A DNA stretch of 64,000 nucleotides from CAUJGQ01 sp042408665 (GTDB lineage Bacteria; Chloroflexota; Dehalococcoidia; CAUJGQ01): NCBI GenBank assembly GCA_042408665.1, contig JBHOQW010000106.1, positions 1 through 64,000 on the forward strand, given 5' to 3'. The notes beneath the pieces were generated by a model. The model saw nothing but the letters and a program-made list of their open reading frames with translations. It did no database searches and was not told the origin of the DNA. This document shows, piece by piece, positions 44,611-53,688 of the stretch; within the stretch, counting starts at the first letter, position 1, and every line of letters begins with the position of its first letter. Made by a program: the position numbers and the translations under genes.

Positions 44611-45594
44611 ATGGCCCGCGCGATCCTGGCCGGTGCTGAGCCGGCCGATAACTGGACCTCCCTGGCCGGCGCCCTGGAAGGGGCGCTACGCTTCCTGGGC
44701 GAGCCCGTCACCCGCCCGTGGGTGATGGGGGTCTCCGGGTACGCCTTTCGCCTGGCGCTGCCAACGACCGATGGCGTGGCCGCGGCCGGCCCGGTAGAGG
44801 CGGCCTTTGACCCGAAGCGCATCGCCGGTCTCCTCCGCAACCTCGGCCGGAAGATCGAGATCGTCGCCGCCCCGCCCGACCGGCACGAGTACGTCAAGCG
44901 GCGCGCGGAGGTGATCGGCCGTGTGCGCAAGAGCATCGATCGCGGCCTGCCCGTGGCCGTCTACGGCCTGCATCTGCCCCGCTTCGGCCTGGTGAAGGGC
45001 TACGACGATCGCGCCGGCCTGTGGTTCGTCGCCTCGCTGCTGAGCGCGCAGTACGGCGAGGCCCTGCCGCTCGATCGCTGGCCGGTTCCGGAACGCGCCG
45101 ACCCGGTGCTGGCCGTGTTTCTCGGCGACCGAACCCGCAGCGATCCCCGCCACGCCGTGCTGGCGGCCCTGCGTTACGCCGTCACCTATGCGGACGAAGG
45201 CGAGCCGGGCGATCCGACCGGCGCCGTGCACGGCCTTGTGGCCTACCGACGCTGGCAGGAGGTGTTCGCGCACGGCGCGTCGCTCTCGTCCGCCGGCAAC
45301 ACGCTCCTGGCGCACCTGCTCCAGGCGGCCCGGCGCGACGCCGCCGCCTTCCTGCGCGCAGACGCCACCCGCCTGCTCCCGGAGGCCGCGCCCGCGCTGC
45401 GTCGCGCCGCCGCCGCCTACGACGCGGAGGTGCTGGCCCTTTCCCGCCTGGTGACGCTGTTTCCTTTCCCCGGTGGCGGCAATCCGGACAACCCGGCCAC
45501 CCGTTTGAGCGCCGCCGCCACCCTGCGCGAGGCGCTGGCGCGTGAGGAAGAGGCGCTCGCCGCCCTGCGCGAGGTGTTGGCCACCGCCCACTGA
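44611..45594 (+). CDS. Pseudo-C39-like protein, unknown function
   Basis: 327 residues, no cysteine at all, no signal peptide. The first 190 residues read like a C39/BtrH-type papain-like fold: PWVMGVSGYAFRL, then RKSIDRGLPVAVYGLHLPRF and GLVKGYDDRAGLWFVASL, in which the cysteine of true C39 peptidases is absent. The rest is helical (Ala/Leu/Arg-rich, about 190-320). Not a recognised enzyme; substrate-binding or regulatory use of the fold is possible. ATG 44611, divergent from the M16 peptidase. The 233 bp after it hold only the palindrome at 45624-45640. Confidence 0.65.
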   Translation: MARAILAGAEPADNWTSLAGALEGALRFLGEPVTRPWVMGVSGYAFRLALPTTDGVAAAGPVEAAFDPKRIAGLLRNLGRKIEIVAAPPDRHEYVKRRAEVIGRVRKSIDRGLPVAVYGLHLPRFGLVKGYDDRAGLWFVASLLSAQYGEALPLDRWPVPERADPVLAVFLGDRTRSDPRHAVLAALRYAVTYADEGEPGDPTGAVHGLVAYRRWQEVFAHGASLSSAGNTLLAHLLQAARRDAAAFLRADATRLLPEAAPALRRAAAAYDAEVLALSRLVTLFPFPGGGNPDNPATRLSAAATLREALAREEEALAALREVLATAH

Positions 45595-45623
45595 TGGCGC
45601 ACTGATGGTTTTTGTTCCTCACC

Positions 45624-45640
45624 CCCAAATGTCATTTGGG
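45624..45640. promoter_or_regulatory. 17-bp palindrome, candidate operator
   Basis: CCCAAATG-T-CATTTGGG: perfect 8-bp arms around a single central base, in an AT-rich patch of a GC-rich gap, about 190 bp before the zinc-ribbon gene. No loop, so a DNA-protein site is more likely than an RNA hairpin. Confidence 0.5.
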
Positions 45641-45827
45641 ATACAGCGCGTCGCCTCCCTCCCGACCTACCGTAGGAGCCGCGCCCCGTCCCAAGGGACC
45701 GGCGCCGCTCCGTCCCGATGCCCGGCCAAGCGCGGTCCGCCGGTCGTAGCCTTGGCAGGCCGGGGCGGAGCAGACTGCCGGCAGGACCACGGAGGCGGCG
45801 CCGGGCGGAGTAAGGAGGGAACAGACC

Positions 45828-46031
45828 ATGACCGCGATGCGCTCTGACGTCACTTGCTTGATCTGCGGCCGTTTCCTGGGCATCGTCGAGAGCCGAAACG
45901 GCCAGCTTCGCCTGGTGCGGGCCGGCACCGGCGGGGCGGTGCCTCGGCTTAGTCGGGGACGGCTGGTGTGCTCCCACTGCGGCGGTCGGGCCATCCTAGA
46001 GACGAACCCGGACACCGTTACGGCAGCGTGA
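45828..46031 (+). CDS. Small zinc-ribbon protein
   Basis: 67 residues, ATG 45828 with a strong AAGGAGGGA site. Two CxxC pairs, CLICGR (about 10-13) and CSHCGG (about 48-51), 34 residues apart, typical of a treble-clef or zinc-ribbon fold. Between them a basic segment (RNGQLRLVRAG) could contact nucleic acid. Function not recognised. It lies between the pseudo-C39 gene and a DinB-family gene on the same strand. Confidence 0.7.
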   Translation: MTAMRSDVTCLICGRFLGIVESRNGQLRLVRAGTGGAVPRLSRGRLVCSHCGGRAILETNPDTVTAA

Positions 46032-46125
46032 GCCGGTGTCCGCGCCCCTCGCCCCAGCACGCGCTGGCCGGTAGGATCAGGGGGACCGGACGGCGCTCTG
46101 GCAGGCCGGGGTCGAGGAGCGAGAC

Positions 46126-46647
46126 ATGGACGTGCAAGCCTACCTGCGGCACTTCATCGGGCTCTTGCATCGGCAGTACGAGCAGGTGCTCGGCGACCTG
46201 ACCGAGGCGCAGTTCTACTTCCGGCCCAGCGCTAACACCAACCACATCGCGTTCACCGCCTGGCACTGGGTGCGAACGGAGGATAACGTGATCAACTTCG
46301 CGCTCCAGCGCCGACCCACCGTCTGGGTGGAGCGTGGCCTTGACGCCGCATGGGGCTTGCCCAAGGCAGCGCAGGGTACGGGCATGCCCCCACAAGAGGC
46401 CCACGCCCTGCGTCTGCCCTCCATCGCGGCGTTCCTTGACTACGCCCGTGCCGTCTGGGCCGCCACCGACCGCTACCTGGACTCGATCACACCCGAGGAG
46501 CTCAGCCGGATCACCAAGGTGAACCCGTTCGGCGAGATCCCGGTGCTCCAGGCCATTGGTCAGACCGTCATCGCCCACGGCAATCAGCACCTGGGCGAGA
46601 TCTGGCTGACGCGCGAAATCCAGGGCCTCACCGGCATCGGCATGTAG
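46126..46647 (+). CDS. DinB-family protein
   Basis: 173 residues, four-helix DinB/YfiT-type bundle with candidate metal histidines in AFTAWHWVRTEDN (about 46) and VIAHGNQHLGEIW (about 145-149). Family members bind a metal and may be thiol transferases; none here is assigned. Distinct from the DinB-like protein at 30461-30928. The 400 bp that follow (46648-47049) hold no convincing gene: both strands lack a start plus ribosome site or any recognisable motif. Confidence 0.78.
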   Translation: MDVQAYLRHFIGLLHRQYEQVLGDLTEAQFYFRPSANTNHIAFTAWHWVRTEDNVINFALQRRPTVWVERGLDAAWGLPKAAQGTGMPPQEAHALRLPSIAAFLDYARAVWAATDRYLDSITPEELSRITKVNPFGEIPVLQAIGQTVIAHGNQHLGEIWLTREIQGLTGIGM

Positions 46648-47049
46648 CCTCCGTCCCCGTCCCCGCCCCGCCGAGGCTGCCCGCGCCCTAGCCGACCGCG
46701 ACGCCAGGCGCCGGCGCGGTGCCCGGTTGCTGGAACAGGCCGAGCGCGTCGATCCACGCCGGCGCTCCCCGATGCGGCCCTCTGGCACGCGGTGGCCGAC
46801 GACGCCGCTCATCGACCCCTGCCGCCCTATCGGCGGGATGCCAGAGACTCACCGGTGGGCACGTCCGTGCCGGTGATATGGCTCACCGCCAGCTCGCCCA
46901 CACCGATCCGGTCCTCTTGCTCGGTCCCCACCGATACCGGTGGGACGGCACCAGAGGGCGCTCGGACCCACGTATGGGGTGCCGCCGCGCGTGGCGGCGC
47001 CGCGAGCAGAGCGTGGAAGCGCGCGATGATCTGTTTCGGCCCGGAACGG

Positions 47050-47742
47050 TCACACCACGCGAAATTCCACGCGGAGGAACTGGCCGTCGGCGCAGCGCAC
47101 GGACAACAGGCCGAAGCCGGGTGTGTCGCTCGGCAGGACGTCAAAGTGGATGACGGCGATCCCCGAAGGCGCCGCCGCCACCGCCACGGGGATGAACCGG
47201 AAGGTGCCACCGCTGGGCACGTTCACCCCGCCCGTGCAGACATAGCCTGGCAGCGTGCCGATCTGTGCCTCGACCGTCTCGCCCCGCCGTACCACGGCGG
47301 GCGCCAGGAGCACACCGGGGGGCACAACCACCGGCGGCGTGGCCGGGGTCACCGTGACCGGCGGCATCGGTTCTATCCAGGGGTGATAGGTGCCGGGCTC
47401 ACGCATGCAGATGAACACCGGCTCGAACGGCGCGGTAACGGTGAGGTAGTCGTTAACCCCGTCGGCGCCCGACGGGGAGAAAGCCCGGAAACGGCCTTCT
47501 CCCACATAGATGAAGATGCCGAGCAAAGCGCCAGCCGGGCTGATCCGCGTCGCCACCTCCCGAAGCGGCGTGCCGGCCGCTTCGGCCAGGGCCACGTTCG
47601 TGCAGCCCGGCGCCAGCGACACAGCCGCTTGCGCGTGCACCGGCCATGACCACGGGCGGTGGGCCGCTCCGCTAAGGGCCACGACCAACCCCAGCGCCGC
47701 GGCGACCAGGAAGCGCGCCCGCGCCGCACCTCTCCCCGGCAT
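47050..47742 (-). CDS. Secreted protein with Ig-like repeats, unknown
   Basis: 230 residues from ATG 47742. Signal peptide at about 1-38 (FLVAAALGLVVALSGAA, likely cleavage before QAAVSLAPGC). Two beta-rich halves (about 40-110 and 150-230) are separated by a proline/valine-rich linker (EPMPPVTVTPATPPVVVPPG). Cysteines at CTN, FICMRE, YVCTGG and VRCADG could form two disulfides outside the membrane. No catalytic motif and no recognised family. Confidence 0.6.
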   Translation of the reverse strand: MPGRGAARARFLVAAALGLVVALSGAAHRPWSWPVHAQAAVSLAPGCTNVALAEAAGTPLREVATRISPAGALLGIFIYVGEGRFRAFSPSGADGVNDYLTVTAPFEPVFICMREPGTYHPWIEPMPPVTVTPATPPVVVPPGVLLAPAVVRRGETVEAQIGTLPGYVCTGGVNVPSGGTFRFIPVAVAAAPSGIAVIHFDVLPSDTPGFGLLSVRCADGQFLRVEFRVV

Positions 47743-47884
47743 CGTGCCTTCCTCGGTCCAAACGCTGGAATGAGGGCACCATAGCCCCCTCGCCCAGCGG
47801 CGGTCAAGCGCCCGCGCCACCCCCTCCGCGAACACGCTCGGGCTGCTATGCTCCTTCCACCACCTGTCACCGCCTGGGGCCACC

Positions 47885-49222
47885 ATGCCGCCCGCGCGTG
47901 CCACCGATGCGCGTGACGAGCGCCTCCCGTCCGGGCTGCAGCGCACCTTTGCCGCGCTGGGGGAGCCCGGCTATCGCATCCTCTGGTGGGGGACGCTGTT
48001 CTCCTTCCTGGGGATGCAGATGCAGGTGGTGGCCCGCGGGTACCTCGCCTACGAGCTCACCGGCCGGAACACCGCGCTGGGCGGCGTGATGATCGCGTTC
48101 GGCGTGCCCCAACTGCTGCTCTCCCTCTGGGGAGGCGTGGTGGCGGATCGGCTGCCCAAGCGCAACGTGCTCATGGTCTGGCAGGCGGTGCTCGCCACCA
48201 CCTCCGGCCTGATGGCCATCGCCATCGCCACCGACCACATCGCCTACTGGATGCTCCTGGCCACGGCCGTGGTTACCGGTGTGGCCTTTTCCTTCATCGG
48301 TCCGGCGCGGCAGGCGTTCATCGGTGACCTCGTACCCGGGCATCTGATGGGCAACGCCATCGTGCTGCAACAGGCCAATATGAACGGCACCCGCGTCTTC
48401 GGGCCGGCGCTGGCCGGGGCGCTAATCGCCACGCCGCTGGTCGGTATGGCGGGGGTGTACGCCCTCACCACGTTCGGCTTTCTCGTGGCGGTTGCCACCA
48501 TGGGGCGCCTGCCGCCCGGCCTCCCGCAGCCGGGTGCCGACCGGCGCTCACCGCTGCAGGACACGCTGGACGGGCTGCGGTACGTCGTCCACGACCGGCC
48601 GATCGGGATTCTGCTGCTAATGTCGTTCTGCGTGGTCTCGCTGGCCTTTCCCTATCAGGGCTTTCTCGCCTCCGTGGCCAAAAGCGAGTTCCGGCGCGGT
48701 GCGGTGGCGCTGGGCGCGCTCTCCTCGGCGGCTGCCATCGGTGCCCTGGGGGCGACGCTCGTCGTCGCCGGGTTGACCGGTCACCGCCATGTCTGGCACG
48801 TGCAGGCCCTCTCCGGCATGGCCTTCGGTGCCGCGCTCATCGCCTTTGGCGTCACGCCTCGCTTCGAACTGGCCTTGCTCGCCATCCTGCTGGTCGGCGC
48901 CTTCGCCAGCGCCTTTCAATCGCTGAACAACGCTCTGGCGATGACGCTCACCGAGCCGCGGTACTACGGTCGGGTACAGGCCCTGCTGGGCATCGGCTGG
49001 AGCCTGTTCGGCATTGTGTCGCTGCCCCTCGGCGTCGTGGCCGACGCCATCGGCATCCGCCTCACGCTCGCCCTCATGGGCCTGAGCGCGATCATCACGG
49101 TGGCGGGGTTGCACCTGCTCGCCCTGCTCACCGGTGCCAGCCGGAAGCCGTACGCCCACCGCTCCGCGGTGGCGGGCGCGGCGTTCGGCGAGAAGCCCAC
49201 CTCGCGCCGCCCGCACCGCTAG
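47885..49222 (+). CDS. MFS transporter (DHA3-like exporter)
   Basis: 445 residues, 12 predicted helices; the loop 2-3 motif GVVADRLPKRNVLMVW is the MFS signature. General resemblance is to the enterobactin-exporter/macrolide-efflux (DHA3) group with ARQAFIGDLVP and ANMNGTRVFGPALAG. Direction is likely outward; substrate cannot be read. ATG 47885, divergent from the secreted-protein gene. It converges on glnD, with a GC-rich hairpin at 49238-49255 between the stops. Confidence 0.85.
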   Translation: MPPARATDARDERLPSGLQRTFAALGEPGYRILWWGTLFSFLGMQMQVVARGYLAYELTGRNTALGGVMIAFGVPQLLLSLWGGVVADRLPKRNVLMVWQAVLATTSGLMAIAIATDHIAYWMLLATAVVTGVAFSFIGPARQAFIGDLVPGHLMGNAIVLQQANMNGTRVFGPALAGALIATPLVGMAGVYALTTFGFLVAVATMGRLPPGLPQPGADRRSPLQDTLDGLRYVVHDRPIGILLLMSFCVVSLAFPYQGFLASVAKSEFRRGAVALGALSSAAAIGALGATLVVAGLTGHRHVWHVQALSGMAFGAALIAFGVTPRFELALLAILLVGAFASAFQSLNNALAMTLTEPRYYGRVQALLGIGWSLFGIVSLPLGVVADAIGIRLTLALMGLSAIITVAGLHLLALLTGASRKPYAHRSAVAGAAFGEKPTSRRPHR

Positions 49223-49257
49223 GGCACCCCAGTGCATCGCGCGCCCCGGCGCGCGGG

Positions 49258-51882
49258 TCAGGGCAGGGGGCGCGCGGCAAGCCGCAGCGTCAGCCCCTTT
49301 CGGATCGTCTCCAGGCGAACCGGGTCGCGCACCGGCTCGCCGTCCAGGCTGCGCACGTAGAACGTGTCCACCACGTCCCGCCCCTGGGTGTCTACCTTGG
49401 CCAGACGGATGTCGAGCCCCAGCTCGAACAGGGCCCGGGCGATGTCATGCAGGAGACCCACCCGGTCCGCGCAGTGGACCTCGACGACGGTGAACCCCTC
49501 CGAGGCGGCCGTGTCCACCAGCACCTCCACCCGCCCGTCACCGCCTGGGCGGCGGTAGGCGCGGGCCTTCTCGCGCAGCAGATCCTCGAGCGGCAGCTCG
49601 CCGCGCACGGCCCGCGCCATGTCCGCGCGCACGCGCGCCCAGCGCTGCTCGTCGATCGCCCCGCCCAACGCGTCCCCCACGTGGAACGAGTCCAACACGA
49701 CGCCGTCCGCACGGGTGAAGAAGCGGCCGTCCAGCACGGAGACGTTGTGCAGGGCGAACACGCCGGAGAGCACCGCCAGCAGACCGGGCCGATCGTGCGC
49801 CACCACCACCACGTTGGTGGCAGCGGCGCCCGGCCGCACGTCCACGCGCACGCCGCCTGGTTCCGGTGGCGGCGTCATGGCCTCCAGGTGGCGCAGCACA
49901 TCCTGTGGCTCAAAGGAGGGAAGATAGCTGGGCGGCATGGCCTGCACGTGCTCACGCACCAGCCCCGGCTCGAACCGCCCCGCCGCCGCCCGCTCCAGCT
50001 CCCGCAACAGCCGCTCGGCCAGCGGGGAACGCTTTTCGGCCGAGGCACGGCGCGCCAGCTCATCGGCGGCGCGGGCGAACAGCGCCCGCACCAGCGACGC
50101 CTTCCACGGCGTCCACACCGCTGGACCGGTGGCGCGCGCGTCGGCTACGGCCAGCAGGAAGAGAATGCGGAGGGTGCGCGGGTCACCGGCCTGGTCGGCC
50201 ACGTGCGTTACCACCCGCGGGTCGTCGATATCGCGACGGGTGGCCACGGTGGGCAGCAGCAGGTGGTGACGCACGGCGCGGGTGACGGCGCCGGTCAGCG
50301 CCGGGCCGAAGCGGGCGCGGCGGCAGAAGGCGGCCGCCGCCTCCGCGCCCACCACGGCGTGGTCGCCGGGCCAGCCCTTGCCGATGTCGTGCAGGAGCGC
50401 CGCCAGTAGGGCATCATCCAGCGTCTTCAGCTCGCGCGCCACGTCGTGGCACCACGGCTCGCCGCTCTCCGGCCGACTGATGGCCAGGAGCTCCTGCACG
50501 GTCCGCCACAGGTGCACGTCGAGGGGGTGGAGGTGGAAGGGAACGTGCTGCGGGGCGGCCACGGTGTGACGCCACTCCGGCAGGGCACGCGCCACCCAGC
50601 CCAACTCGTCCAGGGCGGTGAACACCTCCCATCCACGCCGGCCGGCGGCCAGGAGACGGAGCAGCGCCGCCCGATCCGCGCGGTCCCACGCCGGCCCACC
50701 GGCCGAGCGAATAAGTTCCGCCTCCTCCGCCGTGAACACCCTTCGGTCGGCGGGACGGGCCAGCGCCCCTGCGGCCAGCACCAGCGGCGAGGTGGTGCCA
50801 CCATCCGGGGCCGCGATGGTCTGGGTGGTGCGCCGGCGGAGGATCACACCACGCACGAGGGAGAGCGGCGGGGACGGAGAGGTGGAGGGAGATCGCATCC
50901 CGCCATCACCCTGACCCAACCGCCCGCCGACCGGTCCCCCGCCCGAAGGCGCCCCCCGACGCTGCCGCGGGCCGGCCAGCGCCTCACCCCAGTGTTCGCC
51001 CACCAGGCGGTCCACGATGCGCATGGCGGTGTACAGGCGCCGACCGGCGGCGTGCACGTCCAGCCCCAGCCAGCCGGCGGCGGGGGCGCGCAGGTCGAAC
51101 GCGTACACGTCGAAGCGCCGCCCGGCCACCGCGTGCAGGGCGTTGCGCACGGCCAGGAGCGTGGCCCGCGCCTCGTCCTCCACGGGGGCCGGCGGCTCGG
51201 CGCCGACGCCGGTCAGCGTCCGCGCCAGCCGTTGCCAGTACAGGGCTTGGAGGGCACGCAGGCCGCCCCGCCCATCCTTAAGGTTGGCCTCCTGAAGCTG
51301 GTCGGGCTCGCGGGCGCGGCGCTCGCGCTCGGCGGCCAGGAGGAAGCCGGCAAGGTCCAGCCGGCCGCGCCGCAGCAGGCGGCCCAGCCCCTCACGGAGC
51401 TCCGCCACCAGGGCGGCGTCCCCGGCCACCAGGCGGGCGTCGAGCAGAGCGGTGGCCGTCTCCGCACGCTCCCGCGCGGCCGTCAGTGCCTCTTTTACCG
51501 AGCGCACGGCGTGGCCGACGGTGAGGCGGGCATCCCACAGGGGGTACAGCACCGCCTCCACCGCCCCCGGTGGCAGGCGACCGCCGTGCAACAGCATCAC
51601 GTCCACGTCGGAGTGCAGGCACAACTCACCGCGGCCGTAACCGCCAACGGCCACAATCGCCAGCTGCCTGCCCGCATCGGGCGGCAGGAGAGCGACCAGG
51701 CAGCGGTCCAGCGTCTCGGTCAAGGCCCGGCAGACGTCTGGGCCACCGTCGCCCAGGCGCCGCTGCGCCAGCCGGGCGCGCAGGGCGGTGAAGTCCGCCA
51801 GCCCCGGCTTGCCGAGGACCTCGGTGGCCCCCTCCGCCCGCTGAGGCGACAGGGCGCCGCGCGTCGCATCGCTAGAGGGCAT
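49258..51882 (-). CDS. glnD: [Protein-PII] uridylyltransferase/uridylyl-removing enzyme
   Basis: Bifunctional nitrogen sensor that uridylylates PII at low glutamine and removes UMP at high glutamine. 874 residues: nucleotidyltransferase domain at about 78-95 (GGYGRGELCLHSDVDVML), GlnD helical region, HD domain with LLHDIGKG (about 492-499), then two ACT domains (about 690 and 797, AHDRPGLLAVLSG and CADRVGLLHDIA) that bind glutamine. A Gly/Ser/Pro-rich linker at about 310-340 is longer than usual. Start overlaps the PII gene by 11 bases, so they are coupled. Confidence 0.95.
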   Translation of the reverse strand: MPSSDATRGALSPQRAEGATEVLGKPGLADFTALRARLAQRRLGDGGPDVCRALTETLDRCLVALLPPDAGRQLAIVAVGGYGRGELCLHSDVDVMLLHGGRLPPGAVEAVLYPLWDARLTVGHAVRSVKEALTAARERAETATALLDARLVAGDAALVAELREGLGRLLRRGRLDLAGFLLAAERERRAREPDQLQEANLKDGRGGLRALQALYWQRLARTLTGVGAEPPAPVEDEARATLLAVRNALHAVAGRRFDVYAFDLRAPAAGWLGLDVHAAGRRLYTAMRIVDRLVGEHWGEALAGPRQRRGAPSGGGPVGGRLGQGDGGMRSPSTSPSPPLSLVRGVILRRRTTQTIAAPDGGTTSPLVLAAGALARPADRRVFTAEEAELIRSAGGPAWDRADRAALLRLLAAGRRGWEVFTALDELGWVARALPEWRHTVAAPQHVPFHLHPLDVHLWRTVQELLAISRPESGEPWCHDVARELKTLDDALLAALLHDIGKGWPGDHAVVGAEAAAAFCRRARFGPALTGAVTRAVRHHLLLPTVATRRDIDDPRVVTHVADQAGDPRTLRILFLLAVADARATGPAVWTPWKASLVRALFARAADELARRASAEKRSPLAERLLRELERAAAGRFEPGLVREHVQAMPPSYLPSFEPQDVLRHLEAMTPPPEPGGVRVDVRPGAAATNVVVVAHDRPGLLAVLSGVFALHNVSVLDGRFFTRADGVVLDSFHVGDALGGAIDEQRWARVRADMARAVRGELPLEDLLREKARAYRRPGGDGRVEVLVDTAASEGFTVVEVHCADRVGLLHDIARALFELGLDIRLAKVDTQGRDVVDTFYVRSLDGEPVRDPVRLETIRKGLTLRLAARPLP

Positions 51883-52210
51883 CCCGTCCCCGCTCGCCGG
51901 TGCGGATGCGCACCACCTCCTCCACCGGCAAGACGGCGATCTTGCCGTCGCCGATGGTGCCGGTGCGCGCCGACTTCTCGATGGCCGCTACCACGTCGTT
52001 GACCATGGGGTCGTCCACCAGGACGTCGATCCGCGTCTTGGGGACGAAGTCCACCTCGTACTCGGCGCCACGGTAGACCTCGGTGTGGCCGGCCTGGCGG
52101 CCGAAGCCGCGGACGTCGCTCACCGACAGGCCGGTGACGCCCACCCCCTTGAGCGCCGTCTTCACGTCTTCGAGCTTGAAGGGCTTGATAAAGGCAATGA
52201 CCAGCTTCAC
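51872..52210 (-). CDS. glnB: Nitrogen regulatory protein PII
   Basis: Trimeric signal protein that integrates 2-oxoglutarate and ATP/ADP. 112 residues, normal. The uridylylation tyrosine is in the T-loop (YRGAEYEVDFVPK, Y51 position), and the B and C loops (TGTIGDGKIAVLP, VRIRTGERG) are intact. GTG 52210 with AAGGGGTGA upstream. Between amtB and glnD, which suggests GlnK-type control of the ammonium channel; GlnB versus GlnK cannot be told from sequence alone. Confidence 0.95.
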   Translation of the reverse strand: MKLVIAFIKPFKLEDVKTALKGVGVTGLSVSDVRGFGRQAGHTEVYRGAEYEVDFVPKTRIDVLVDDPMVNDVVAAIEKSARTGTIGDGKIAVLPVEEVVRIRTGERGRDAL

Positions 52211-52325
52211 ACGTCACCCCTTCTGTGAAGGAGCCCGCACCCGGGGCCCCGCTGTGCGGCTTGTAGCGGAGGCGGGGCGCCGGCGGGCGCCGGGGCCTGC
52301 CCACCGTCCAGCTCTCTGGACCGTA

Positions 52326-53567
52326 TCACGCCACTTCAGAGAGTGTGTATGCCTGCTCCTCGTGCAGGGAGATATCCAGCCCCGTGCGCTCCTGCTCCTC
52401 GGTGGCGCGCAGGCCGACCACCACATCGACCAGCTTGGCGAGGACGAAGCTCACCACGAAGCCAAAGACGAGCACGGCCACCACGGCCACCACCTGCTTC
52501 CCGAAGAAGGCCACATCGCCATAGATGAGCCCCTGCGCGTCGCCTAGGCCTTCCGGGTTGATGGAGCGTTGGGCGAACACGCCCAAGAGCAGCGAGCCGA
52601 CAATGCCGCCCACCAGGTGTACACCCACCACATCGAGCGAGTCGTCGTAGCGCAGCTTGAACTTGAGGCTGACGGCCAGGAAGCAGATCACCCCGGCGGC
52701 GATGCCGATCACGATCGCCGCCAGCGGGCCGACGAAGCCGGCGCACGGGGTGATGGCAACGAGCCCGGCCACCGCGCCGGAGGCCGCGCCCAGGGTGGTG
52801 GGCTTGCCCGTTTTGATCCACTCAGCCGCCACCCAGCCAAGCGCGGCCATCGCGGCGGCCACGTGCGTGGCCACAAAGGCGCTGGCCGCCAGGCGGCCGG
52901 CGGTGAGCGCCGAGCCGGCGTTGAAGCCGAACCAGCCGAACCAGAGGATGCCGGTGCCGATCAGCGTGAGCGGAAGGGAGTGCGGCCGGAACAGTTCGCG
53001 GCCGAAGCCCTTGCGTGGACCCAGGACCAGGACGCAGGCCAGGGCGGCGATGCCGGCGTTGATGTGCACCACCAGCCCGCCGGCGAAGTCGCGGGCGCCC
53101 ATCTTGTAGATCCAGCCGTCCGAAGCAAACGCCCAGTGGGCGACGAGGGAGTACACGATCAGCGACCACAGGGTGCAGAACACCACCCAGGCCGAGAATT
53201 TCATCCGCTCGGCCACGGCGCCGGTGATCAGGGCGGGGGTGATGATGGCGAACATGAGCTGGAAGGCCATGAAGGCCGCGTCGGGCACCTTCGTACCCGG
53301 CCACGGGTTCTCACCCGTGATGTCCTTCAGACCGATGTAGCTCAGCTTGCCGATCAGCCCGCCGCCGGCATCGGGGCCAAAGGCCAGCGTAAAACCAACC
53401 AGCACCCAGATCAGCGTGACGATCGAGATGGTGAAGAAGTTCTTCATCAGCATGTTGAGGACGTTTTTGGACCTCACCATGCCGCCGTAAAACAACGCCA
53501 GGCCCGGCGTCATGAACAGCACCAGCGCCGCGCCGGCCAGCACCCATGCCGTGTCGCCCGTGTCCAT
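52326..53567 (-). CDS. amt: Ammonium transporter AmtB
   Basis: Membrane ammonium channel, 413 residues from ATG 53567, chosen for GGGAGGTG upstream; the frame extends 23 codons further without signal-peptide features. Eleven helices; the twin pore histidines are in VVHINAG and GVHLVGG, and the outer ammonium-recruiting aromatic region GLALFYGGMVRSKN is present. The C-terminal tail (YTLSEVA) is the PII-interacting part. glnB follows 115 bp later, so PII can gate it. Confidence 0.96.
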   Translation of the reverse strand: MDTGDTAWVLAGAALVLFMTPGLALFYGGMVRSKNVLNMLMKNFFTISIVTLIWVLVGFTLAFGPDAGGGLIGKLSYIGLKDITGENPWPGTKVPDAAFMAFQLMFAIITPALITGAVAERMKFSAWVVFCTLWSLIVYSLVAHWAFASDGWIYKMGARDFAGGLVVHINAGIAALACVLVLGPRKGFGRELFRPHSLPLTLIGTGILWFGWFGFNAGSALTAGRLAASAFVATHVAAAMAALGWVAAEWIKTGKPTTLGAASGAVAGLVAITPCAGFVGPLAAIVIGIAAGVICFLAVSLKFKLRYDDSLDVVGVHLVGGIVGSLLLGVFAQRSINPEGLGDAQGLIYGDVAFFGKQVVAVVAVLVFGFVVSFVLAKLVDVVVGLRATEEQERTGLDISLHEEQAYTLSEVA

Positions 53568-53642
53568 CGTGCCACCTCCCCATACGCGCGCGGCGGCCGC
53601 AGCGTCGGCAGCCGCCCGTCGAGGGCATGGTGGCAAGCGCGC

Positions 53643-53661
53643 GTTTCAGCAGTGTTTCAGC
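53643..53661. promoter_or_regulatory. GTTTCAGC direct repeat upstream of amt
   Basis: Two exact GTTTCAGC copies (53643-53650 and 53654-53661) with starts 11 bp apart, about 75-95 bp before the amt ATG. Helical phasing suggests a regulator site; the regulator is not identified. Confidence 0.35.
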
Positions 53662-53688
53662 GAGATGAAGTTCCTGTTGCAGGTGTCG

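Noticed and set aside
46648..47049. Possible gene in the 400-bp gap between the DinB protein and the secreted protein
   Set aside because: Open frames exist on both strands but none has a ribosome site or a protein-like composition; they are extensions of antisense frames.
52306..52321. GTCCAG-CTCT-CTGGAC hairpin after amt
   Set aside because: Only six base pairs and no T run; not a convincing terminator.
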